Positions 45,547 to 55,432 of a stretch of 64,000 nucleotides of DNA are shown here, in pieces. The stretch is taken from positions 1 to 64,000 of the forward strand of contig JARGOF010000027.1 of NCBI GenBank assembly GCA_029212415.1. The letters run 5' to 3'. Source of the stretch: Rhizobiaceae bacterium. GTDB taxonomy: Bacteria; Pseudomonadota; Alphaproteobacteria; Rhizobiales; Rhizobiaceae. The translations under genes were made by a program, and so were the position numbers. The notes beneath the pieces are model-generated. The model had not been told where the DNA came from, ran no database searches, and was given only the letters and a program-made list of their open reading frames with translations. Position 1 is the first letter of the stretch. Each line of letters begins with the position of its first letter.

Positions 45547-46935
45547 CTATGGGCGCGGGTAGCGATTGCGCAGAAGCTGATACAGGGCGCGAATGGCCTG
45601 CGCTTCGCCGCCCACGGGCGATTCCGGTTTGTCCTTCGAGTTCCAGCCGTAGATATCAAAATGCGCCCATTCACCGGCCTTGCGCACAAAGCGGTTGAGA
45701 AAGAGGGCTGCAACAATCGACCCGGCCATGCCGCCTGCCGGAGCATTGTTGATATCGGCAATCGGCGAGTTCAGGTTTTTATCATAGGGCCCGTAGAGCG
45801 GCATGCGCCATAACGGATCGAAAGACTGCCCGCCAGCCGCCTCCAGATCGGACGCAAGGGCATCGGCATGGCAGTAGAAGGGTGAGATATCGGTCCCCAG
45901 TGCCACCCGGGCAGCCCCCGTGAGTGTTGCCATATCGATCAGCAATTGCGGCTCTTCTTCGTCTGCGTAGGAAAGCGCATCCGCCAGAACCAGCCGCCCT
46001 TCGGCGTCTGTATTGCCGATTTCAACAGTCAGTCCCTTGCGACTTGTCAGGATGTCTCCGGGCCTGAAGGCATTGCCGGCGATGGAATTTTCCACGGCAG
46101 GAATCAGAACCCGCAGGCGCACGCCAAGACCTGCATCCATGATCATCAGGGCAAGGCCAAGAACATTGGCGGCGCCGCCCATGTCCTTTTTCATCAGCAA
46201 CATATTGGCCGCCGGCTTGATATCCAGGCCACCGGTGTCAAAACATACACCCTTGCCAACCAGCGTCACCTTCGGTGCATCCTTTGGTCCCCATTGCATC
46301 TCGAGCAGACGCGGTGCAACGGCGCTGGCCCGCCCGACCGCATGGATCATCGGGAAATTGCTGGTCAGCAGGTCATCGCCCTCGATCGTCGTGACCGAAG
46401 CAGAATATCGGGTCGCAAGGGCCCGCATGGCCTGTTCCAGATCGTCCGGCCCCATATTGTTGACAGGCGTATTGATCAGATCCCGCGCCATGAAACAGCC
46501 ATCGACCAGGCGTCCCAGTTCGGCCCTGTCAACCTGATCGGGACAGGCAAGCTTTGGTAGCGCCCTTTCGGATTTCCGGTAGCGATCAAACCGATAGCTG
46601 CCGAGACCAAACCCCAGAGCCATCAGCATCGCCTGATCTGCAGCATTCTCGAGGCTCCAATTGCCCTGGGGGAGTTTCCTTGCCAGGGTTCCGGTAACAA
46701 AGGGCAAGTCTGCACCATTGGAACCGGTTCCAAAAACGGCGCCGATAAGCGCCCCGTCTACCCCCGGCAAAAGCTGCAATTCTCCTGCTGCGGCCTTGAA
46801 ACCGGTCTGCCTTATCCATTTTTCCACCTGAGGATTGTCATGGGGCTGCTCCAGGTCTGCCTTGCCCATCAGATAGACCGGCAAAGGCGCATTGGTATTT
46901 TCGGCGTTTTTTTCAGCGAAACAGGAGGTTGTCAT
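45547..46935 (-). CDS. M17 leucyl aminopeptidase family protein
   Basis: A 462-residue di-metal cytosolic aminopeptidase. Seen: metal and catalytic elements GKGVCFDTGGLDIKP near residue 235, MKKDMGGAANVLGLAL, and the family signature NTDAEGRLVLADAL near 315; the C-terminus contains AGSIVAALFLNRFV and WAHFDIYGW. Shorter than PepA (about 500) and of the PepB-like type common in alphaproteobacteria. AAGGTACC precedes ATG 46935. Divergent from tadD across a GTTAAC-rich inverted repeat. The neighbouring NlpC/P60 hydrolase suggests peptide recycling. Confidence 0.92.
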   Translation of the reverse strand: MTTSCFAEKNAENTNAPLPVYLMGKADLEQPHDNPQVEKWIRQTGFKAAAGELQLLPGVDGALIGAVFGTGSNGADLPFVTGTLARKLPQGNWSLENAADQAMLMALGFGLGSYRFDRYRKSERALPKLACPDQVDRAELGRLVDGCFMARDLINTPVNNMGPDDLEQAMRALATRYSASVTTIEGDDLLTSNFPMIHAVGRASAVAPRLLEMQWGPKDAPKVTLVGKGVCFDTGGLDIKPAANMLLMKKDMGGAANVLGLALMIMDAGLGVRLRVLIPAVENSIAGNAFRPGDILTSRKGLTVEIGNTDAEGRLVLADALSYADEEEPQLLIDMATLTGAARVALGTDISPFYCHADALASDLEAAGGQSFDPLWRMPLYGPYDKNLNSPIADINNAPAGGMAGSIVAALFLNRFVRKAGEWAHFDIYGWNSKDKPESPVGGEAQAIRALYQLLRNRYPRP

Positions 46936-46953
46936 GGGGTACCTTGGGCGTGT

Positions 46954-46980
46954 GCGTTAACGATCCGTTAGGGTTAACGC
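46954..46980. promoter_or_regulatory. Inverted repeat with CtrA-like pair upstream of tadD
   Basis: GCGTTAAC (46954-46961) is exactly complementary to GTTAACGC (46973-46980). Inside it TTAA-N7-TTAGG (46957-46972) departs by two bases from the CtrA consensus TTAA-N7-TTAAC. It lies in the divergent region between the aminopeptidase and tadD genes. Regulatory role is inferred. Confidence 0.4.
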
Positions 46981-47121
46981 AATATTGATAAAAGGGCGGT
47001 TCACCTGAAACTAGAGCATTATGCACCGCAGTGGAATCACCCGGCACAAGAATGTTCGCAGTTGCTGGCAAGCACCGCGCAAATTGAATTGATGTGGGCC
47101 AATTGAGACAGGATCGCCAGT

Positions 47122-47925
47122 ATGGGCAAATCAGATTTCAGATCATCGCATAAAGCGCGGCTGTCCAGAACCGTTTGTACCTTTGCGCTCGTCGCCCTGC
47201 TGGCAGGCTGCGCCAATGTCGGCAAGATGAAGACCGGATCCATTGCAAGAGATGGCAAGGCCGTTTCGGAAATGAACGCGTCTGAACTTTCCATGGCCGA
47301 GCGTAAATATGCCTCTGCCTACAAGGCCAATCCCAAGGACAAGTCCGTCGGCATCAATTTCGCCACCTTGCTGCGGATGACGGGACGTGATGATCAGGCT
47401 CTTGCCGTCATGCAGCAGGTCGCCATACACCATCCGACCGATCGCGATGTTCTGGCCAGTTATGGCAAGGCACAGGCTGCCGCAGGTCAATTTGAAAATG
47501 CGCTGCAAACCGTTCAGCGGGCGCAGACACCAGATCAGCCGGATTGGAAACTTCTATCGGCCGAGGGCGCCATCCTCGACCAGCTTGGCCGTTCGAATGA
47601 ATCGCGCCGCATGTATCGAAAGGCTCTGGATATCAATCCGAATGAGCCATCGATCCTTTCAAATCTTGGCATGTCCTACGTTTTGGCCGGCGATTTGCGT
47701 ACCGCTGAAACCTATCTGAAAAAAGCCGTTGCAATGCCGGGGGCAGATAGCCGTGTGCGGCAGAACCTGGCGCTTGTTGTCGGCCTGCAGGGTCGTTTCA
47801 AAGAGGCCGAGCAGATCGCAAAGGCTGAATTGTCCAAAGATCAGGCGGAGGCAAATGTCGCCTATCTGCGCTCCATGCTGGCGCAACAAAATGCCTGGGC
47901 CAAGCTCAATGACAAGAAGAGCTGA
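47122..47925 (+). CDS. tadD: Tad pilus lipoprotein TadD (TPR protein)
   Basis: A 267-residue outer-membrane lipoprotein with tetratricopeptide repeats that helps assemble the Tad secretin. Seen: signal peptide with lipobox LVALLAGCAN (Cys about residue 30) and about five TPR units between residues 55 and 250 (for example SMAERKYASAYKANP, ESRRMYRKALDINPNE, RTAETYLKKAVAMPG). It is transcribed toward tadC, the last gene of the main tad operon, rather than being part of it. Only a weak GAGACAGGA-type site precedes ATG 47122. Confidence 0.88.
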   Translation: MGKSDFRSSHKARLSRTVCTFALVALLAGCANVGKMKTGSIARDGKAVSEMNASELSMAERKYASAYKANPKDKSVGINFATLLRMTGRDDQALAVMQQVAIHHPTDRDVLASYGKAQAAAGQFENALQTVQRAQTPDQPDWKLLSAEGAILDQLGRSNESRRMYRKALDINPNEPSILSNLGMSYVLAGDLRTAETYLKKAVAMPGADSRVRQNLALVVGLQGRFKEAEQIAKAELSKDQAEANVAYLRSMLAQQNAWAKLNDKKS

Positions 47926-48237
47926 AGCAATATTCAGCGCCTGGTGACCGGCCAGGCGAGCTGAAACCGGCACGCCGAACAGCATGCAGCAGACAATCCA
48001 ATGCATCAATCAACAATGACGCCAGCAAGGTCCCGGCCGTTTTGTCGTGGCCCGATAGGCGAGCAATGAAGCGTTCCAAATGTCATTTAGGGATGGGCAT
48101 TGGCGCGACCCATTCGAACCAATGGGTTTTGCCAGCATCAGCATTCTCTTTAGTACGCTCTTGCTTAAGGGATGCGACGACTTGATCCTGATGAAAGTTG
48201 ACCGGCAAAGCAAGCCAGGAACGCCGGACCAGTTCTC
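47926..48237. other. Intergenic region between convergent tadD and tadC
   Basis: No gene supported. CGCCTGG (47938-47944) and CCAGGCG (47952-47958) form a small hairpin just after the tadD stop that could help end transcription, but there is no T-run. The rest shows no domain-bearing frame. Confidence 0.4.
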
Positions 48238-49206
48238 TTACTGATCCAGGACAGCCATCACGGCAGGTCCAAGTATCACCCCGAAAATGACCGGCAGGAA
48301 AAACAGGATCATCGGAACCGTTAGCTTCGGCGGAAGGGCTGCAGCCTTTGTTTCAGCCTCATTCATGCGCGAGTCCCGGCTTTCCTGTGCCAATACGCGC
48401 AGCGCCTGCGCTATGGGCGTGCCATACCGCTCGGCCTGATTCAACGCCTGGCAGACCGACTTCACAGTCTCCAGACCGGTGCGTTCACCGAAATTTTCAT
48501 AGGCTTTACGACGCTCCGACAGATAGGAAAGCTCTGCATTGGTCAGTATCAATTCCTCGGCAAGGGCCGTCGACTGGCTTGCCACCTCATCAGCAACGCG
48601 GCGGAACGCCGCCTCGATCGAAACGCCTGACTCGACGCAGATCAACATCAGATCGAGTGCATCAGGCCAGGCCGTCTTGATCGACAATTGACGCTTTGTG
48701 GAACGGTTCGAGACAAACATGTTCGGGGCATAGAAGCCCATATAGGCCGCACCCACGCACACCAGAATCCGGATCATCATGGGTTTGTCGCCCAGTATGC
48801 CCAGGCCAAAGACATAAAAGACTGCCAATAAAAGAAACACAAAAGGCAATGCAAAACGGGCAATCAGAAAGATGTTCAACGCGTTCTGCGTGCGATATCC
48901 GGCGATACTCAATTTGCTCACGGTCTTGCTGTCCACAAGAACTTCGCGCAGATTGAGACGCTCCACGAGTTGACGCACAGAGGTGTTGCTTCCGTGGCGA
49001 AGGGTCCCGCGCGAACTGATTTCCGCGTTCATCCGGGCACGTTCACGGGTCCGGATCGCATCGCGCTCCAGCGAGACGGACTTCATGCGTGCCTTCATGT
49101 CATCACGTTCAAACATCGGCATGATGAAGGTCACCAACGTGGCGAAGACAGCTATGCTGACGAGTGCAGCGATCACATTTGTAGGGTTTGTCAGTGTCTC
49201 AATCAT
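48238..49206 (-). CDS. tadC: Tad pilus inner-membrane platform protein TadC
   Basis: A 322-residue type II secretion F-like platform protein. Seen: an N-terminal helix, a central pair of helices (FLIARFALPFVFLLLAVFYVFG, IRILVCVGAAYMGFYAPN), the T2SF cytoplasmic core DALDLMLICVESGVSIEAAF with ERYGTPIAQALRVLA, and a C-terminal helix PMILFFLPVIFGVILGPAVM. With TadB it forms the base that TadA drives. The last gene of the cpa/tad operon, 36 bases after tadB. Confidence 0.93.
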   Translation of the reverse strand: MIETLTNPTNVIAALVSIAVFATLVTFIMPMFERDDMKARMKSVSLERDAIRTRERARMNAEISSRGTLRHGSNTSVRQLVERLNLREVLVDSKTVSKLSIAGYRTQNALNIFLIARFALPFVFLLLAVFYVFGLGILGDKPMMIRILVCVGAAYMGFYAPNMFVSNRSTKRQLSIKTAWPDALDLMLICVESGVSIEAAFRRVADEVASQSTALAEELILTNAELSYLSERRKAYENFGERTGLETVKSVCQALNQAERYGTPIAQALRVLAQESRDSRMNEAETKAAALPPKLTVPMILFFLPVIFGVILGPAVMAVLDQ

Positions 49207-49242
49207 GATATGTTCACTTCAGCAATCGACGCCAGTCGCCGA

Positions 49243-50268
49243 TCAAATGTCAATATTGACCATATTGCGCATAACCATCACCCCGATCAGCATCCAGACC
49301 ATTGAGGCGCCGAGAATCATGTTCCCCCTGGGGTCGGTAAAGAGCGGGGTGATATAATCTGGTGTTGTCAGATAGACGAGCAGCACAATGATGAATGGCA
49401 ATGATGCAATAATGGCAGCCGACGCCTTGGCTTCCATCGACAAGGCCTTGATCTTGCCCCTCATCTTCCGTCGATCCCTGAGCACGCGCGAAAGGTTTCC
49501 AAGGGCTTCGGACAGGTTGCCACCGGCTTGCGCCTGAATGGCGATGACGATGGCAAAGAAACTCGTTTCCGGCACCGGTATGTTTTGATGCAGACGCGCA
49601 CAGGCTTCGGGAACCGTCAGTCCCATCTGCTGTGCTTCCACGATCCTGCGAAATTCCGACCGGAGCGGCTCCTGTGAATCAGTGGCAATCAGCCGGAGTG
49701 CGTCATTGATCGGCAATCCGGATTTGATTGATCGAACCATCACGTCCAGCGCGTTGGGAAATTCTTCCATAAAGTTCTTGAAACGTCGTTTGCGGGCGAA
49801 GGAAAGGACCCAGCGGGGCACACCCAGTCCTGCGACCACGACGATGCCAGCAGCGATATAAAAGGCGGCACCCATGACCAGACTGATCAGACCGAAAAGC
49901 ACGCCCGCAACCACACTGGCAATATAGAACTGCAGAACGCTGATACCCCATCCCGCCTGCTGCAGCGCAATCTTGAGTGGAGGCGAGGAATGGTTGGCTT
50001 TGCTTTTCTGCTTGGCATCCAGGTCTTTCAGCGATTCCTGGACAGATTTTTTCCGCTTTGACGCCTCATTGACCCGGTCACGCGCCGCCTTGACGACATT
50101 GCCGTCTGTTTCTGCCACTTTGACCCGATTGAAACGGGCGTCTGTTTTTTTCTGAACCTCAATGGATGGAAACAATACGGCATAAGCAAGCGCACCCGCA
50201 GAAACCGCTGCCAGCAGGATGATCATCAGCACTGTACTATCAATTCCAAACATCTTTACTGCACCCAT
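49243..50268 (-). CDS. tadB: Tad pilus inner-membrane platform protein TadB
   Basis: A 341-residue partner of TadC. Seen: N-terminal helix (VLMIILLAAVSAGALAYAVLF), a basic cytoplasmic stretch, two central helices around AGVLFGLISLVMGAAFYIAAGIVVVAG, the T2SF core FPNALDVMVRSIKSGLPINDALRL and QAQAGGNLSEALGNLS, and a C-terminal helix pair. I start at ATG 50268, after an AGG-type site; a longer frame to 50355 would overlap tadA by 59 bases and ATG 50253 is also possible. Confidence 0.92.
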   Translation of the reverse strand: MGAVKMFGIDSTVLMIILLAAVSAGALAYAVLFPSIEVQKKTDARFNRVKVAETDGNVVKAARDRVNEASKRKKSVQESLKDLDAKQKSKANHSSPPLKIALQQAGWGISVLQFYIASVVAGVLFGLISLVMGAAFYIAAGIVVVAGLGVPRWVLSFARKRRFKNFMEEFPNALDVMVRSIKSGLPINDALRLIATDSQEPLRSEFRRIVEAQQMGLTVPEACARLHQNIPVPETSFFAIVIAIQAQAGGNLSEALGNLSRVLRDRRKMRGKIKALSMEAKASAAIIASLPFIIVLLVYLTTPDYITPLFTDPRGNMILGASMVWMLIGVMVMRNMVNIDI

Positions 50269-50296
50269 CCAACCTGAGAAAAAATCCCGTACCGTT

Positions 50297-51766
50297 CTAA
50301 ATAGCTGTCGTTTCCATGCTGTCCAGCGCCTCCGCCAGGCGCTTTTCCTCTCCAAAATAGCGCGCGCGCTCCCAGAAATGCGGTTTGCCGATGCCGGTCG
50401 AGCAGTGGCGTCCGATTATCTTGCCGTTTGCATCCTCGCCCTCATACTCAAAAGTCATGATATCCTGCGTAATGATAATATCACCCTCCATGCCGACGAC
50501 CTCGGTGATATGGGTGATACGCCGTGAGCCATCACGCAAACGGGTTGCCTGCACAATGACATCAACAGACCCGCTGATGATTTCGCGCACCGTTTTCGCC
50601 GGTAGTGAAAAACCGCCCATCGCGATCATCGATTCCATACGGCTGAGACATTCGCGCGGAGAGTTGGAGTGGATCGTGCCCATCGAGCCATCATGGCCGG
50701 TGTTCATTGCCTGCAGCAGATCGAAAACTTCCGGTCCACGCACCTCACCGACAACGATACGTTCAGGACGCATACGCAGACAGTTCTTGACAAGTTCACG
50801 CATGGTCACTTCACCCTCGCCCTCAATATTAGGCGGCCGTGTTTCCAGTCGCACCACATGCGGCTGCTGCAGTTGCAGTTCTGCTGAATCTTCACAGGTG
50901 ATGATGCGTTCATCTTCATCGATATAGCGTGTCAGGCAATTGAGCAAAGTCGTTTTGCCCGAGCCGGTACCGCCGGAAATGACGACGTTGCAGCGAACGC
51001 GACCAATGATCTGCAAAATGATTGCACCCGCAGCGGTGATCGACCCAAAGGTGACAAGTTGATCGAGTGTCAGCTTGTCTTTCTTGAACTTTCTGATGGT
51101 CAGAACAGTACCGTCAATTGCCAGCGGCGGCGCAATGACATTGACGCGCGATCCGTCCGGCAGACGGGCGTCGCATATGGGGCTGGATTCATCGACACGT
51201 CGGCCGACCTGGCTGACGATACGCTGACAGATCGATATGAGCTGCGTCTCATCGCGGAATCGAATATCGGATTCCACCACCTTGCCATTGACTTCAATGA
51301 AGGTGCTGCCTGACCCATTGATCATGATGTCGGAAATATCATCGCGGGCAAGCAGAGGTTCCAGTGGACCATAGCCCAGAACATCATTGCAAATGTCTTC
51401 AAGCAGTTCTTCCTGCTCGGATATCGACATGGCAAAGTTCTTGATTGTGATGATGTCATTGACAATATCACGGATTTCCTCACGCGCGCTCTCGATGTCC
51501 AGTTTCGAAAGTTGCGACAGGTCAATCGTGTCAATCAGGGCGGTAAACACCTGGCCCTTGGTGGTGTAGTAACTTTCCGACTTCTTCGACGCACGCCGCT
51601 TTTTCTCTGGTCGATCGCCCCCGGGCGCTATTGGAGTATTTGTGGAGGCAGCCGGAGCCGCAGCCGCTTTTGCGGATTTTTCTTCCAACGCCGGCGCAAG
51701 GGGTGGCGTGGGCGCCACTGTGCTCCCCGCCTTGCCGAATCCGTGTTTTCCGCGATTGCCAAACAT
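50297..51766 (-). CDS. tadA: Tad pilus assembly ATPase TadA/CpaF
   Basis: A 489-residue type II/IV secretion ATPase that powers pilus extension and retraction. Seen: a disordered Pro/Ala-rich N-terminus (1-55), N-terminal domain with GYGPLEPLLARDDISDIMING, Walker A GGTGSGKTT near 265, Asp box and Walker B region RMRPERIVVGEVRGPEVFDL and His-box GHDGSMGTIHSN. Length and motifs are complete. AGAGG precedes ATG 51766. Sits between cpaE and tadB. Confidence 0.96.
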   Translation of the reverse strand: MFGNRGKHGFGKAGSTVAPTPPLAPALEEKSAKAAAAPAASTNTPIAPGGDRPEKKRRASKKSESYYTTKGQVFTALIDTIDLSQLSKLDIESAREEIRDIVNDIITIKNFAMSISEQEELLEDICNDVLGYGPLEPLLARDDISDIMINGSGSTFIEVNGKVVESDIRFRDETQLISICQRIVSQVGRRVDESSPICDARLPDGSRVNVIAPPLAIDGTVLTIRKFKKDKLTLDQLVTFGSITAAGAIILQIIGRVRCNVVISGGTGSGKTTLLNCLTRYIDEDERIITCEDSAELQLQQPHVVRLETRPPNIEGEGEVTMRELVKNCLRMRPERIVVGEVRGPEVFDLLQAMNTGHDGSMGTIHSNSPRECLSRMESMIAMGGFSLPAKTVREIISGSVDVIVQATRLRDGSRRITHITEVVGMEGDIIITQDIMTFEYEGEDANGKIIGRHCSTGIGKPHFWERARYFGEEKRLAEALDSMETTAI

Positions 51767-51825
51767 TTTCTACCTCTGAACCCTGCTTTAGAGATCCGAT
51801 TTCAAACCCAGCTTCAACTGATTCC

Positions 51826-53106
51826 TCATTTGCGCGCCAGCAAAGCCCGCAAACCGGAAAGTCCGGGTTTTTTCCGCCCTTTGACTTCAACTCTGCCAGT
51901 CAGCACATGGGCGAGCTGAGCAAAGGTTTCCGCAACCGGAGCCTTGGCATCGGTCTCGGCGATCATGCGCCCGCTGTTTGATGCGGTGCCGAACAGCAGA
52001 GCGTCAAAGGGAATGATTGCGGATGCTTCGAGCCCAAGCGGTTCACAGAAATCGGCCACCGCGATTTCAGGGCGCTTGGGCATGCCAACCTGATTGAGCA
52101 CGAGGCGTGCCATCTTGTCGTTGGGACGCAATTTGACCAATGTGTCGATAAGGTTTTTCGTGTTGCGCAAATTTGCCAGATCAGGCGCTGCGACCACGAC
52201 AACATCATCAACTTCGCTCAGCACCGACTTTGTCCATTCGGTCCACATATGCGGCACATCAAGGACGGCAACGGGCGCGGTGCGTTGTACTGCCTCCAAA
52301 ATGGGTTCAAAACTGGTACGATTGAAATCATAAGTCCGGTCAAGCATTGAAGGCGCAGCCAGCATCGACAGGTGAGACGCGCATTTGGATAGCAGACGCT
52401 CCAGAAACACATCATCCAGACGTTCAGGCGAAAACACCGCTTCGGCAATGCCCTGTGGTGGGTCCTGATCGAAATTGATGTTCGCCGTACCAAACGCCAG
52501 ATCGAGATCGGCCAGAATAACTTCGGTCTCGAACAGATTGGATATGCCCCATGCACAATTATGCGCGATTGTCGATGAGCCAACGCCACCCTTGGCGCCG
52601 ATGAATGCAACCGTGCGCCCCAAAGGTTCCGAATCCGGATCAACGAATATCGAAGCGATGACATTGATGATGTCGGCCAGAGAGACGGGGCTGACAAGAT
52701 ATTCCGATACGCCGCGGCGTGTCAGATTCCTGTAGAGTTGCACATCGTTGTCATAGCCTATGACGACCACTTTTGTCGTCGCGTCACAGACATCCGCCAG
52801 GTCACCAAGCTGTTCAATCAACTGGTCCGCCGACTTGGTATTTTCAAGAATGACGAGATTTGGTGTCGGAGACGATGCAAACATGGTGCAGGCCGTCTCG
52901 ATATCACCGTTGACGACACGAAGATGTGCGCGGGACATGCGTCGATCCTGAGCACAGCGATTCACCACCTCCAGCACCTCTTCTGATTCACAGAAAGCCT
53001 GAATGGAAATTCGCGGCAGGGGGCGCATTGTCTCCAGGGCATCGTTCATGCTGCCGTCATCAATCAGGCTCTGGTCGGTCGCGGCGTTTTCAGTTGCCTC
53101 ATTCAT
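51826..53106 (-). CDS. cpaE: Tad pilus localisation protein CpaE/TadZ
   Basis: A 426-residue protein with an N-terminal receiver-like domain (about 35-150, with VVVIGYDNDVQLYRNLTRRGVSEYLVSP) and a ParA/MinD-type ATPase domain (about 165-400). The deviant Walker A reads IGAKGGVGSSTIAHN: the second lysine/threonine pair of classic KGGVGKT is replaced by SST, as usual in CpaE. It places the pilus machine at the cell pole. AGGA precedes ATG 53106. Confidence 0.94.
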   Translation of the reverse strand: MNEATENAATDQSLIDDGSMNDALETMRPLPRISIQAFCESEEVLEVVNRCAQDRRMSRAHLRVVNGDIETACTMFASSPTPNLVILENTKSADQLIEQLGDLADVCDATTKVVVIGYDNDVQLYRNLTRRGVSEYLVSPVSLADIINVIASIFVDPDSEPLGRTVAFIGAKGGVGSSTIAHNCAWGISNLFETEVILADLDLAFGTANINFDQDPPQGIAEAVFSPERLDDVFLERLLSKCASHLSMLAAPSMLDRTYDFNRTSFEPILEAVQRTAPVAVLDVPHMWTEWTKSVLSEVDDVVVVAAPDLANLRNTKNLIDTLVKLRPNDKMARLVLNQVGMPKRPEIAVADFCEPLGLEASAIIPFDALLFGTASNSGRMIAETDAKAPVAETFAQLAHVLTGRVEVKGRKKPGLSGLRALLARK

Positions 53107-53150
53107 TTTAAAATCCTGCCTTGCATTGTCCGAAACAGGTTCGAACCTGC

Positions 53151-53861
53151 CTATTCTTCAAGCGTTGAACCGTTTTTTCTGTACAGACCGATCACCGTGT
53201 CACGGCGTTGGGCATCAATCGGTGTCATGTCACGGGGCGCAATCAGATCCGCTGGGTTGGCCAGTTGTGCGGCCAGATTGTTCTGCGTGGCACAGCCAAA
53301 ATTCTTGTAGTGCTTGTTTTCCATCGTATTGGTAACCAGATCTTCCGGCCATTGACCGCACTGGTTGGTGTGGGCAGCAATAGCCCTGTAGCTCAGCCGG
53401 ATCGGCGCCGCGTCATTCTCGGCCTCAGCCTGATAGGCGTTCACGACGATCCGTCGCGCGGGAATTCCCTCATCGACCAGCGTTTGGGTAATATCACCTG
53501 CAATAATTGAGGCCGCATGGGTATTCGGCGATCCAACGGGTGTCAGAATTTGTACGGTTCCCGATGCCGTTTCCCGATAGCGTGCTGCAAATCCGCGAAC
53601 GATGCTTTTCGTTCCGTAATTCATGGTCTGAGCGCCGCTGGCCACCGGAACATCCATCGTCTGCTCCTGTTCCGAAATCACGATGGGATGATTGGTGCGG
53701 TAATCATCCGGAATGGAACCGACCTCGATATCATGGACCTTGGCGCAACCACCAAGCATGATGCCGAGCGCCAGAATGATTGCTCCGCTCCGCCAGCTGC
53801 ATCCGCGATGAGCATGGGCCAGATCTGTTCCCGGTACTGTTGAGACAGTGGTATGTGTCAT
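53151..53861 (-). CDS. cpaD: Tad pilus lipoprotein CpaD
   Basis: A 236-residue CpaD-family lipoprotein. Seen: a signal peptide with lipobox MLGGCAKV (Cys near 40), a conserved SIPDDYRTNHPIVISEQEQ, an OmpA-like strand-helix GTVQILTPVGSPNTHAASIIAGDI and the family's C-terminal GCATQNNLAAQLANPADLIAPRDM. It joins CpaC at the outer membrane. ATG 53861 has GGAG 8 bases upstream; a GTG overlapping the cpaC stop lies 8 codons earlier. Confidence 0.92.
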   Translation of the reverse strand: MTHTTVSTVPGTDLAHAHRGCSWRSGAIILALGIMLGGCAKVHDIEVGSIPDDYRTNHPIVISEQEQTMDVPVASGAQTMNYGTKSIVRGFAARYRETASGTVQILTPVGSPNTHAASIIAGDITQTLVDEGIPARRIVVNAYQAEAENDAAPIRLSYRAIAAHTNQCGQWPEDLVTNTMENKHYKNFGCATQNNLAAQLANPADLIAPRDMTPIDAQRRDTVIGLYRKNGSTLEE

Positions 53862-53881
53862 GATGTGACTCCAGCTCTTGA

Positions 53882-55417
53882 TCACTTGTAGATAAAGCCG
53901 ACGACGCCGTGGTAGCGGCCTTTAGGCAATTGGGTTTCCATTTGTCCGTAAACACGGTTGACACGACCAAGGAAATTTCCTGCGCCATCGCTGGCCGCAT
54001 TGAAGTTGTCATCGGGTCTGGCCAGCTTGTTTCTTGCCACCGGCCGAACAAGATAGGGTGTTGCGATAATCACCAGCTCGGTTTCATTGCGAACAAAATC
54101 GCGACTGCGAAACAATGTGCCAAGTACAGGTATTTTCGAGGCCCCTGGAAAACCGCCCATCACCTGGCGAATGTCATCGCGGACCAAGCCGGCAATGACA
54201 ATCGATCCACCCGATGGCAATTCGACAGCTGTATCAGCTTCCCGGCGTCTGATGCCATTGGCCGTAATGCCAGCGGCACCCTGGCCGCCACTCAATGTCA
54301 CACTGCCCTCAAAGGTTGGTTCGGACACTTCGGTCTTCACCCTCAGGCTGATACGGCCGGCCGACAGGACAACCGGCGTGAACTGCAACCCGATGCCATA
54401 TTCCTTTTCTTCATATTCATAGGTGATCTGCCCGGTGTCGGGATCAACGGTCTGACCGGTGATCAGCTGAAACTCGCCACCGACAAAAAAGCTTGCCGGT
54501 TCTCCGGAGATCGCGGTCAATGTCGGTTCCGCCAGAGTCTTCATGACACCGGCCTGCTCCATGGCCCGCACATAGGAATCGATACTGACCGAACCAACGC
54601 TGCCGGACATCAGCCCGGCGGTGGCGCTCAGTGATTTTCCAAGGGCCACAGGATTGATCGCTTCAAAGACACTTTGGCCGTTGTTTTTGAAATAATTGTT
54701 GAAGCCGAGCTGTTTGAGAACCTGTCGGCTGACTTCCGCAACAGTCACCTTCAATGTGACCTGATCTTCCCCTTCGATATCCAGAAGGTTGATGATCTGC
54801 GACTGCTGGCGGTCTTCCGCAAAGATGGCCGCATCACCACCCTCGCCGATTGCCGTTATGTTGCGGGTGGTTGCCTCACCGCCCTTGAGGAATATGCCCG
54901 CCAACTGATTGGCGCGCGCGGAATGCTGCGGCGTGCGCACGGTACCGGTCAGAACAATATTGTCGCTGATGATTTCCACATTGATGTCAGAATCTGGAAT
55001 GAACCGGCTGAGCTGACTCTTGAGTCCCGTTATATCCCGCTCGATCGACAGATTGAGGCTGACGATGGATTTGCCGTTGGCGCCGAAGACGAAAATGTTC
55101 GTCTGGCCGACCGACTTGCCAAACAGATATATTCTTCTGGCCGTTCTTGTCACGGCATCTGCAACCTCAGGATTGGCAACAAGGATGTCATTTGCATCTT
55201 CCGGCAAATCCACAACAACGGCCTTGTTCAGGCCAAGAGAGACGTCCTTGGTAATTCCAGGGCCTGATTTGCGAACCTTGATGATTTGCGACTCTGCCGA
55301 CGCATTGTCCACAAATGGCGTCATCGACATCATGGCTGACAATGCCAGAGCCAGAACAGTTATAAGTCCCGGCCGGCCAAGGGCTGATTTACAAATCGGA
55401 TTTTTGTATCTGCGCAT
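53882..55417 (-). CDS. cpaC: Tad pilus secretin CpaC/RcpA
   Basis: A 511-residue outer-membrane secretin that forms the pilus exit pore. Seen: signal peptide (VLALALSAMMSMTPFVDNASA), a pilus-type N-terminal domain (LGLNKAVVVDLPEDANDILVANPEVADAV to GKSVGQTNIFVFG), a BON domain (about 125-195), and the secretin C-terminal domain with VMKTLAEPTLTAISGEPASFFVGGEF and ETELVIIATPYLVRPV. The N-terminal domain is repeated, as a separate short protein, at 60729-61133. Confidence 0.95.
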   Translation of the reverse strand: MRRYKNPICKSALGRPGLITVLALALSAMMSMTPFVDNASAESQIIKVRKSGPGITKDVSLGLNKAVVVDLPEDANDILVANPEVADAVTRTARRIYLFGKSVGQTNIFVFGANGKSIVSLNLSIERDITGLKSQLSRFIPDSDINVEIISDNIVLTGTVRTPQHSARANQLAGIFLKGGEATTRNITAIGEGGDAAIFAEDRQQSQIINLLDIEGEDQVTLKVTVAEVSRQVLKQLGFNNYFKNNGQSVFEAINPVALGKSLSATAGLMSGSVGSVSIDSYVRAMEQAGVMKTLAEPTLTAISGEPASFFVGGEFQLITGQTVDPDTGQITYEYEEKEYGIGLQFTPVVLSAGRISLRVKTEVSEPTFEGSVTLSGGQGAAGITANGIRRREADTAVELPSGGSIVIAGLVRDDIRQVMGGFPGASKIPVLGTLFRSRDFVRNETELVIIATPYLVRPVARNKLARPDDNFNAASDGAGNFLGRVNRVYGQMETQLPKGRYHGVVGFIYK

Positions 55418-55432
55418 TGTTTTTCCCCCGGC